Below are positions 1 through 4,985 of a DNA stretch of 5,170 nt, piece after piece. The DNA is from Clostridiales bacterium (GTDB lineage Bacteria > Bacillota > Clostridia > Peptostreptococcales > Anaerovoracaceae). The notes under the pieces are model-generated. The model searched no databases. It was not told the origin of the DNA and saw only the letters and a list, made by a program, of their open reading frames with translations. The stretch's first letter is position 1. Each line of letters begins with the position of its first letter. The position numbers and the translations under genes were made by a program. The DNA is taken from positions 1 through 5,170 of the forward strand of contig WRFF01000126.1 of assembly GCA_009778945.1 (NCBI GenBank). Direction: 5' to 3'.

Positions 1-329
1 ACAAAGGGGTTTACGCGCGCGCGCCACGCCGCCGCGAGATCGCCGAGCGCGCGTTCCGTATCGGCGCAGAGGAGGACCGCGCCCGCGTAATCCTCCGGCA
101 CGTTCGCGGCATCCGTACAGACGATCGCCTGCGCGCCGCGCGCCGCCGCGTCCGCCAGATGCCTGTGCGCGTCGTACCGCTCGCCTTTCAGCGCGAAAAA
201 CACTTCGCCCGCTTTGAGCGTGCGCGTATCGGTCGAGACGGAGAAAGGCGCGCGGAAACCCGCTTCGCCTTCCCGCAGGGCTCGCCCTCCGATCGCTTTG
301 TTCACTTCTTCCAGAACCAGATTGACCAT
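1..329 (-). CDS. murF: MurF, UDP-MurNAc-tripeptide--D-Ala-D-Ala ligase (N-terminal part, cut by window edge)
   Basis: This is the first 109 codons of a cytoplasmic Mur ligase. MurF adds D-Ala-D-Ala to UDP-MurNAc-tripeptide with ATP, completing the pentapeptide precursor of peptidoglycan. The visible part is the N-terminal substrate-binding (Rossmann-like) domain. Residues about 33-50 read STDTRTLKAGEVFFALKG, the family signature usually written as DSRT/S..PGDLFFALKG. It is followed by YDAHRHLADAAARGAQAIV and then by ERALGDLAAAWRARVNP, which is typical of MurF just before the ATP-binding loop. The GKT P-loop and the catalytic domains lie beyond position 1. MurE has a related N-terminus, but the 'LGDLAAAWR' segment favours MurF. 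The ATG at 329 begins 19 nt after the PBP stop and has an AGAGGGG ribosome binding site six nt upstream, so the gene belongs to the same operon. Confidence 0.85.
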   Translation of the reverse strand, partial: MVNLVLEEVNKAIGGRALREGEAGFRAPFSVSTDTRTLKAGEVFFALKGERYDAHRHLADAAARGAQAIVCTDAANVPEDYAGAVLLCADTERALGDLAAAWRARVNPF

Positions 330-335
330 CTGTCG

Positions 336-342
336 CCCCTCT
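336..342 (-). promoter_or_regulatory. Ribosome binding site of murF
   Basis: The minus strand reads AGAGGGG followed by six nt (CGACAG) and then the ATG at 329. It lies wholly in the 19-nt gap after the PBP stop codon and fixes the murF start. Confidence 0.7.
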
Positions 343-348
343 TCGCCC

Positions 349-2451
349 CTACGCCGCGTACAGAAATACCGTATCGCCGGCGTTCGCCCGCATCCCGGGC
401 TTCGGATACTGGTCCACAACTTTGAAATTGTCGGGCGAGTCTTCATCCTGTCCGCTCGCAACCAGCCCGAGCGCCTTGATCTTCGCCGCCGCGTCATTAT
501 AGGCCATGCCCGTGTAATCCGGCACCTGGATCTTCCCGCTCTCCATGGAATTGATCTCCGCCTGCGTGTAGCTCGGCTTCACATTCAGGTACCGCAGCGT
601 CTCGCCCGTGATCTTCTCCAGCGTCGGGCCGGTCGTCGTGATGCCGTAAAACCCGTTTCGGGGCGTATCGCAAAGCACCAATATGACGAAACGCGGGTTC
701 TCGATCGGCGCGATCGCGACCAGCGAGCCGATGCGCTGCGAATCCGTATACTTGCCGTTCACAAGCTGCTCCGTCGTACCGGTCTTGATGCCGATCGTGT
801 ATCCCGAGAGGTCGCCGCCCGTCACGCCTTCCTGGACAGCCACATAATCCATGATGTCCCGCGTCTGTTTCGCGGTCTCTTCGGAGATGACCTGCCGCAC
901 GATCTTGCTCGGGAATGTCTGGACAGTCTTTCCGTTATCATCCACAAGCCCCTCCGCGATACGCGGCTGCATCAGCTTTCCGTTGTTTGCGATCGTCGCC
1001 ACAGCGTCGATCATCTGCATCGGCGTGATGGAAAGCCCCTGGCCGAACGCCATGGTCGCGAGCCCCACGGGGATGGCGGTCTGCTCGTCCTGGATCAGCG
1101 GCGACGCTTCGCCGGGCAGGTCGATCCCGGTTTTCGCCGTGATCCCGTAGAGCTGCAAATAATTATAAAATTTCTCATACCCCAAGCGCTGGACAACCTG
1201 GATCATGGCCGGATTGCAGGAATTCTTCACCGCTGTTTTCAGGTCCTCGGTCCCGTGCGCGCCCGGATAGACCCAGCACCGGATATACTGATCCGCGACC
1301 TGTATGCCGCCGTTGCAGACAAACGTGCTTTCCGGCGTGACCGCGCCGGCCTCAAGCGCGGAAGAAACCGTGACCAATTTGAAAACGGATCCGGGATCGT
1401 AAAGGTCCCCGATCAGCTCGTTGTGCCACATCTTGCTCAAATACGCGCTTTGGTCCTGCGCGGAGAGTTTCATGAAAGCCGCGCGCGCCGTCGGATCGAC
1501 GGGCTCTCCGGGGTCGTTCGGATTGAAATTTGCGTCGTCCGTCGAGGCCATCGCGAGAATGTCTCCGTTGTTCGGGTCCATGACGATCGCCATCATGCGG
1601 TCGGCGTTCATCTGCTGTTTGCCTTCCTGCAGCGCCTGTTCGACGTAATACTGAATGGTTTCGTCGATCGTAAGCTTGACCGACAGCCCGTTCTGGCTCG
1701 CGTAGTCTTCCTTCTCCCCGCCGGGAAGGACCTGCCCGTTCGCGTCCGTGCTTGAGACGCTCCGCCCCGCGATGCCGGCCAGATACCGGTTGTACTGGAA
1801 CTCGACGCCGCTCTGCCCGCTCCCGTCGTAATTCGTGCTGCCGATGATCGTGGAGGCGAGCGTGCCGAGTGGGTACTTGCGGCTGTCGACCGTCTCGATC
1901 TCCACGATCTGCAGGTTGTTTTCGTTGATGCCGGACCGGATTTTCTCCATCTCGGCCTTTGGGATATCCGTCGCCACGCGTACGCGCGCCGCGTCCGTCT
2001 TGTACATCGCTTCGATTGCCGCCTGTGATTTTCCGATGGCCTTTCCGATGATGCTCGCGGCGATCGGTTCCTCCCGGTTCACTTCGGGCTGCTCCGCCGG
2101 GTTCGTCGGGTCGAGGGCTTTGAGCCGCACCCAGATGCGGTAGGTCGTGGAGCTTACGGCGAGTTCGTTGCCGTTGCGGTCCAGGATGCTGCCGCGCGTC
2201 GCCGGAATAGTCACGTCTTTGGTCTGGTATTCCGCCGCTTTGCTCTCATACACCTGGTTTTGAACGATCTGGATCCAGCCGATCCGAAAAGTCAGCACGG
2301 CAAATAACCCAAGAATAACTAAAAAGGCGGCGACCATCCGATTTCGGATGACCGGCCGGCCGACGCTTTCGTTTCTTGTATCAGAGTTTGTTCTACGGCG
2401 CGGCGGGCGCTCCGTTTGCGTCCGTCCCCTGCGCCGGCGGCTGTTCGCCAT
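349..2451 (-). CDS. ftsI: Class B penicillin-binding protein (FtsI/SpoVD type) with C-terminal PASTA domain
   Basis: This is a membrane-anchored D,D-transpeptidase that cross-links peptidoglycan stem peptides outside the membrane, at the septum or in spore cortex. From the chosen start it is 700 aa. It has an Arg-rich cytoplasmic N-terminus (about 1-37) and one membrane helix (about 39-60, MVAAFLVILGLFAVLTF). The PBP dimerisation region begins near RGSILDRNG (86-94). The transpeptidase domain has all three catalytic motifs: SVFK (Ser355, Lys358), SCN (411-413) and KTGT (556-559). One PASTA domain fills about 641-700 (IQVPDYTGM...). A single PASTA resembles SpoVD rather than PBP2B, but this is the only such gene here, so a division role is equally possible. 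The reading frame is open upstream to 2526, but ATG 2451 has AAGGAG seven nt before it and is preferred. That start makes a 59-nt overlap with ftsL. Confidence 0.93.
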   Translation of the reverse strand: MANSRRRRGRTQTERPPRRRTNSDTRNESVGRPVIRNRMVAAFLVILGLFAVLTFRIGWIQIVQNQVYESKAAEYQTKDVTIPATRGSILDRNGNELAVSSTTYRIWVRLKALDPTNPAEQPEVNREEPIAASIIGKAIGKSQAAIEAMYKTDAARVRVATDIPKAEMEKIRSGINENNLQIVEIETVDSRKYPLGTLASTIIGSTNYDGSGQSGVEFQYNRYLAGIAGRSVSSTDANGQVLPGGEKEDYASQNGLSVKLTIDETIQYYVEQALQEGKQQMNADRMMAIVMDPNNGDILAMASTDDANFNPNDPGEPVDPTARAAFMKLSAQDQSAYLSKMWHNELIGDLYDPGSVFKLVTVSSALEAGAVTPESTFVCNGGIQVADQYIRCWVYPGAHGTEDLKTAVKNSCNPAMIQVVQRLGYEKFYNYLQLYGITAKTGIDLPGEASPLIQDEQTAIPVGLATMAFGQGLSITPMQMIDAVATIANNGKLMQPRIAEGLVDDNGKTVQTFPSKIVRQVISEETAKQTRDIMDYVAVQEGVTGGDLSGYTIGIKTGTTEQLVNGKYTDSQRIGSLVAIAPIENPRFVILVLCDTPRNGFYGITTTGPTLEKITGETLRYLNVKPSYTQAEINSMESGKIQVPDYTGMAYNDAAAKIKALGLVASGQDEDSPDNFKVVDQYPKPGMRANAGDTVFLYAA

Positions 2452-3010
2452 AGGCTTTCTCCTTGATCGTATTTGCAAAATTCTGTCCCGGGTCCGGTAC
2501 GTCGGAAAGATAGACATACTGGTCATAGGAAGGCTCTTTCATGCCCAACTCCGTCTCCGCAAGCGTCCGGACAGCCTGCATATCCTGTGCCTGCTCGATA
2601 TCCACCTTCAAATTCGCGATATCGTCATTCGTCTGCGTGATATTTTTATTCAAATCATTGATCTGGGACTGCGTCACGGCGGCCATCGCCGAAAGCTGGA
2701 CGATCGCAAAACCTACGCCCGCGACCACGATGATGATCAGGCAGAGCGCGCGGATCTCGGAGACGGAGAGCGTCCAGAGCTTCGGAAGCGGATGGAGCGC
2801 TACGGCGTCTTCAATCGAAAGACGCGCCTCCCGGGGCGCCGGCACAAACCCGGGCGCCGGCCTTGAAGCCGCGCCGGTCTCGGCGTAGCGCGTCCGCAGC
2901 GGCTCGCGTTTCCGCGCGCCGGCCCGGCGCTGCGCTTCCGCGCGCTCCCGCAGGGCTTCCTGCCGCTCTCTATAAAATTCTTCCGCTGTCTGCGCCGCCG
3001 CGCTCGCCAT
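2393..3010 (-). CDS. ftsL: FtsL/DivIC-like septum formation initiator protein
   Basis: This 205-aa bitopic membrane protein has the expected FtsL architecture and position. A long Ala/Arg/Glu-rich cytoplasmic N-terminus (about 1-85) precedes one membrane helix (about 86-108, IRALCLIIIVVAGVGFAIV). A coiled-coil stretch follows (about 112-141, SQINDLNKNITQTNDDIANL), then the segment LAETELGMKEPSYDQYVYL, which resembles the conserved region after the coiled coil in FtsL/DivIC proteins. In known members this protein joins DivIB/FtsQ and DivIC/FtsB in the divisome and helps recruit and activate the septal synthase. Sequence is weakly conserved in this family, so the call rests on topology plus synteny between rsmH and the PBP gene. 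The C-terminal tail (PPAQGTDANGAPAAP) is low-complexity and is overprinted by the PBP start. The best upstream Shine-Dalgarno (AAAGGG) is about 13 nt from the ATG, farther than usual. Confidence 0.8.
   Translation of the reverse strand: MASAAAQTAEEFYRERQEALRERAEAQRRAGARKREPLRTRYAETGAASRPAPGFVPAPREARLSIEDAVALHPLPKLWTLSVSEIRALCLIIIVVAGVGFAIVQLSAMAAVTQSQINDLNKNITQTNDDIANLKVDIEQAQDMQAVRTLAETELGMKEPSYDQYVYLSDVPDPGQNFANTIKEKAYGEQPPAQGTDANGAPAAP
2459..2464 (-). promoter_or_regulatory. Ribosome binding site of the PBP gene, inside ftsL
   Basis: The minus strand reads AAGGAG, then seven nt (AAAGCCT), then the ATG at 2451. This near-ideal Shine-Dalgarno decides against the longer reading frame beginning at 2526, which would add 25 residues. 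It lies within the ftsL coding sequence. Confidence 0.8.
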
Positions 3011-3040
3011 ATGCTCTGTTCTGCCCTTTCCTCTTTATCC

Positions 3041-4024
3041 CTATATTTTCTCGATCACGCGGAGCTTCGCGCTCCTCGCCCTCGGGTTTCCCGCCACTTC
3101 GTCCGCTTCCGGCAGGATCGCTTTCCGGTTCACCCGCCGCGCGTCGGGGACTTTCCCGCAAACGCAGGCCGGCGCCTCTTTCGGGCAGGTGCACGGGTTT
3201 TCCCGCGTTCGGAACGCCTCTTTCACAATGCGGTCCTCGAGCGAATGGAAGGTGATGACGCCGAGCCTCCCGCCGGGGTTCAGCGCGTCGATCCACGCCG
3301 TCAGCGCCCGCGCGAGCCCGCCGAGTTCGTCGTTCACCTCAATCCGGATCGCCTGAAAGCTGCGTTTCGCGGGATGCTGCGCTTCCCGGCGCGCCGAAGC
3401 CGGCATGGCGGACCGGATGGCCCGCACGAGTTCGTCTGTCGTTTCGATCGGCGCCCGCTCCCTTTCCGTTACGATGCGCCGCGCAATGCGCCGCGACCAG
3501 CGTTCCTCGCCGTATTCGTACAGGATGCGCGCAAGCTCCGGTTCCGCGTAGGTATTGACTACCGTATACGCCGTGAGCGCGCCGTCCGAACCGTCCGCGC
3601 CGTCCATCCGCATGTTCAGCGGCCCGTTCCCGCTGTACGAGAAACCGCGCGACGGCTCGTCGAGTTGGTAGGACGAAACGCCGAGGTCAAGCAAACCGGC
3701 GTCGATGCCGGAAAGCCCGTGCCGCGAAAGCGCCTCGCCGACTTCCTCAAAATTCCGGTTTTCAAAGATCTTGCGGCAGGGATACGGCGCGAGCCGTTCC
3801 GCCGCCGCGCGCACAGCCGCGGGATCGCGGTCAATGCCGAGAAACACGCCGTCCGCCCCGACCGCTTCGCAGAGCAGCGCCGCGTGGCCGCCGCCGCCGA
3901 GCGTACCGTCCGCACAGACGGCCCCGGCTTTCGGCAAAAGCGCCGCGAGCACTTCTTCCGGCATCACCGGCGTATGCGCAAAGAGTCCGGAAGGCGCGCG
4001 GCGCGCGCCGGGACGGTCAGGCAT
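3041..4024 (-). CDS. rsmH: RsmH (MraW), 16S rRNA (cytosine1402-N4)-methyltransferase
   Basis: This 327-aa cytoplasmic SAM-dependent methyltransferase modifies the N4 of C1402 in the decoding centre of 16S rRNA. Its length is close to the usual 300-320. Conserved family motifs appear in order: HTPVM (17-21), the SAM-binding loop DGTLGGGGH (39-47), GIDRD (63-67), DLGVSS (113-118), RGFSY..GPLNMRMD (126-141), HPAKRSFQAIRIEVN (217-231), ITFHSLEDRIVK (257-268) and NPRARSAKLRV (313-323). A CxC...CxC segment near 278-289 is also normal for the family. The start ATG overlaps the mraZ stop in an 8-nt ATGCCTGA junction and has no strong Shine-Dalgarno of its own, which suggests translational coupling to mraZ. 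ftsL follows after 30 nt. Nothing looks damaged. Confidence 0.97.
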   Translation of the reverse strand: MPDRPGARRAPSGLFAHTPVMPEEVLAALLPKAGAVCADGTLGGGGHAALLCEAVGADGVFLGIDRDPAAVRAAAERLAPYPCRKIFENRNFEEVGEALSRHGLSGIDAGLLDLGVSSYQLDEPSRGFSYSGNGPLNMRMDGADGSDGALTAYTVVNTYAEPELARILYEYGEERWSRRIARRIVTERERAPIETTDELVRAIRSAMPASARREAQHPAKRSFQAIRIEVNDELGGLARALTAWIDALNPGGRLGVITFHSLEDRIVKEAFRTRENPCTCPKEAPACVCGKVPDARRVNRKAILPEADEVAGNPRARSAKLRVIEKI

Positions 4025-4460
4025 CGCCGCGTTCCGCGCCCGCCACGGCCCGCAGAAGTTCGCTCGGATCGATCTTTTTCGGATTCATTCCTTCGTCGTA
4101 ACGCGTGCGGCTCCATATTTCCGCCATATCGCCCATACCCACAAAGACCGTATCCTTATCAATCCCCGCGTATTCGAGGAAATCTCCGGGAATGTTGATG
4201 CGCCCCTGCGCGTCCACGTCGATCTCACGCGAATTCGCGAGGAAAAAACGCTTCAGCGCACGCGCGTCCGGATTGTCCAGCGAATGCCCCGTGATATACG
4301 CCCGCGTATAGCTTTCCCACCCCTCCGGGGTGAATACGTACAGGCAGGGATCGATGCCTTTCACGAGCCATACGCGTTCGGAAAGCCCATAGCGAAGCTT
4401 GGTGGGGATGAACGCCCGCCCTTTGCTGTCGATCGTATTAAAATAACTGCCTGTCAGCAT
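4017..4460 (-). CDS. mraZ: MraZ, transcriptional regulator of the dcw cluster
   Basis: This is a 147-aa DNA-binding protein of the SpoVT-AbrB superfold. It carries the two diagnostic half-repeats, one near residues 8-23 (NTIDSKGRAFIPTKLR) and one near 80-96 (IDVDAQGRINIPGDFLE). MraZ family proteins form rings that bind tandem G-rich boxes in front of their own operon and usually repress it. The start MLTGSYFNTID matches the normal MraZ N-terminus, so ATG 4460 is preferred even though the frame stays open upstream through a tandem repeat to about 4694. The Shine-Dalgarno sits at the mraZ-proximal end of that repeat. The stop overlaps the rsmH start by 8 nt. The candidate MraZ boxes at 4639-4663 agree with autoregulation, although the array pushes them about 180 bp from the start codon. 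Confidence 0.96.
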   Translation of the reverse strand: MLTGSYFNTIDSKGRAFIPTKLRYGLSERVWLVKGIDPCLYVFTPEGWESYTRAYITGHSLDNPDARALKRFFLANSREIDVDAQGRINIPGDFLEYAGIDKDTVFVGMGDMAEIWSRTRYDEGMNPKKIDPSELLRAVAGAERGDA

Positions 4461-4465
4461 CAAAG

Positions 4466-4475
4466 CCTTTCTCCT
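4466..4475 (-). promoter_or_regulatory. Ribosome binding site of mraZ, partly inside the last 22-bp repeat
   Basis: The minus strand reads AGGAGAAAGG followed by CTTTG and the ATG at 4460. AGGAG is the end of the proximal repeat copy (10 nt from the ATG). AAAGG just after it is 5 nt from the ATG. The same AGGAG recurs in all seven repeat copies upstream. Confidence 0.7.
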
Positions 4476-4624
4476 GAAGATACCTCTCCAATCTCCTGAA
4501 GATACCTCTCCAATCTCCTGAAGATACCTCTCCAATCTCCTGAAGATACCTCTCCAATCTCCTGAAGATACTTCTCCAATCTCCTGAAGATACCTCTCCA
4601 ATCTCCTGAAGATACCTCTCCAAT
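4471..4624 (-). repeat. Seven-copy 22-bp tandem repeat in the mraZ leader
   Basis: Seven contiguous 22-bp units begin at 4471, 4493, 4515, 4537, 4559, 4581 and 4603. Six are identical; the fifth has one C-to-T change at 4572. On the transcribed (minus) strand each unit begins ATTGGAGAGG and ends CTTCAGGAG, so each carries two Shine-Dalgarno-like purine runs. No unit contains a stop codon in any minus-strand frame. Because 22 is not a multiple of three, the array reads as a 22-residue peptide repeat cycling through frames (LERYLQEIGEVSSGDWRG...). The near-identity of copies points to recent expansion by slippage or recombination. There are no spacers, so it is not CRISPR. Collapse or inflation by assembly cannot be excluded from one sequence. 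Confidence 0.97.
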
Positions 4625-4638
4625 TATCAGAGTGTTTC

Positions 4639-4663
4639 TCCCACAATACCCCACATATCCCCC
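4639..4663 (-). promoter_or_regulatory. Candidate MraZ operator: three G-rich boxes at 10-bp period
   Basis: The minus strand carries GGGGG (4663-4659), TGGGG (4653-4649) and TGGGA (4643-4639), each separated by exactly five nt. The MraZ operator known from E. coli consists of TGGGN direct repeats with five-nt spacers, so the spacing fits and two of the three boxes match exactly. The first box has G instead of the leading T. The position upstream of mraZ supports autoregulation. Binding itself is inferred. Confidence 0.6.
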
Positions 4664-4675
4664 TTATTGCAATAA
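4664..4675. other. 12-bp perfect palindrome beside the MraZ boxes
   Basis: TTATTGCAATAA reads the same on both strands and abuts the first G-rich box. It could be a site for a dimeric regulator or simply AT-rich chance. Its core ATTGCAA also occurs in each 29-bp repeat at 4870-4985. No function is claimed. Confidence 0.3.
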
Positions 4676-4754
4676 TTTTTCGGAAAAACGAGAACTAAAC
4701 CCCCACCAATTTCAGGTATCCCATAAAAAAAACGCCTCCCGGCCGCCTTTTTCG

Positions 4755-4787
4755 CTTATATAGTAGAGAATATATGTTCGGACACAA
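4755..4787 (-). promoter_or_regulatory. Weak sigma-A-type promoter candidate for the mraZ operon
   Basis: In an AT-rich pocket the minus strand has TTGTGT (4787-4782) and the overlapping -10-like hexamers TATATA (4762-4757) and TATAAG (4760-4755, five of six matches to TATAAT). The spacer is 19 nt to the first and 21 nt to the second, both longer than ideal, and the -35 is poor. If used, it would give a leader of nearly 300 nt containing the boxes and the 22-bp array. A second promoter nearer 4670-4700 is possible, but no convincing hexamers are seen there. Confidence 0.3.
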
Positions 4788-4800
4788 AATATAGGGCTTA

Positions 4801-4869
4801 TTACATTTCCGCCTTGTTGACGGCCTCCCGGATGATTGCCTGCGCGTACAGCCGGGCGTCCTTTGGAGC
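4801..4869 (-). pseudogene. Orphan coding-like tail, possible 3' remnant of a lost gene
   Basis: The minus strand from 4869 reads 22 codons with a natural-looking protein end (contains DARLYAQAIIREAVNK), terminating in TAA at 4801. It is GC-rich like the neighbouring genes and ends just before the AT-rich promoter pocket. On its 5' side the frame runs into the 29-bp repeats and meets a stop in the third unit, so there is no room for a normal gene. An ATG inside the first repeat would give a 29-residue peptide, but it has no Shine-Dalgarno. I do not recognise the family. It may be the end of a gene whose body was deleted, or chance. Confidence 0.3.
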
Positions 4870-4985
4870 GTTGCAATTCACGCCTGACATGCCTGTGCGT
4901 TGCAATTCATGCCTGACATGCCTGTGCGTTGCAATTCACTCCTGACATGCCTGTGCGTTGCAATTCACGCCTGACATGCCTTTGC
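4870..4985. repeat. Four-copy 29-bp tandem repeat
   Basis: Four contiguous 29-bp units begin at 4870, 4899, 4928 and 4957. On the plus strand each starts GTTGCAATTCA and ends CCTGACATGCCTGTGC, with small differences: CATGC in unit 2, CACTC in unit 3, and CTTTGC at the end of unit 4. Units are directly abutting with no spacers. The array separates GC-rich sequence on the left from AT-rich sequence on the right. It shows no clear internal hairpin, and the unit length is not a multiple of three, so a protein-coding role is unlikely. Confidence 0.95.

Noticed and set aside
214..1755. Long plus-strand reading frame (513 codons) opposite the PBP gene
   Set aside because: It is a high-GC antisense shadow: Arg/His-rich, no recognisable domain, while the minus strand carries intact PBP motifs.
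2452..2526. 25-codon longer start for the PBP
   Set aside because: The ATG at 2451 has a strong AAGGAG at seven nt, and the extra residues overlap ftsL even further without any recognisable signal.
3011..4198. Long plus-strand reading frames opposite rsmH and mraZ
   Set aside because: Arg/Pro-rich shadow translation of well-conserved minus-strand genes.
4627..4656. Nine-codon leader ORF (ATG 4656 to TGA 4627) before the array
   Set aside because: Its G-rich upstream run is only two nt from the ATG and is better explained as an MraZ box; too short to support.
4724..4755. Intrinsic terminator (A-run, GC-rich core, T-run) between 4755 and 4724
   Set aside because: The GC core consists of direct AGGCG repeats rather than a complementary stem, so a proper hairpin does not form beyond the A/T runs.
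4870..4985. CRISPR array (29-bp repeats)
   Set aside because: The units abut with no spacers, and no cas genes are present.
4870..4985. Plasmid-type iterons
   Set aside because: No replication initiator gene is adjacent; the only neighbour coding trace is 22 codons and the locus is a chromosomal dcw cluster.
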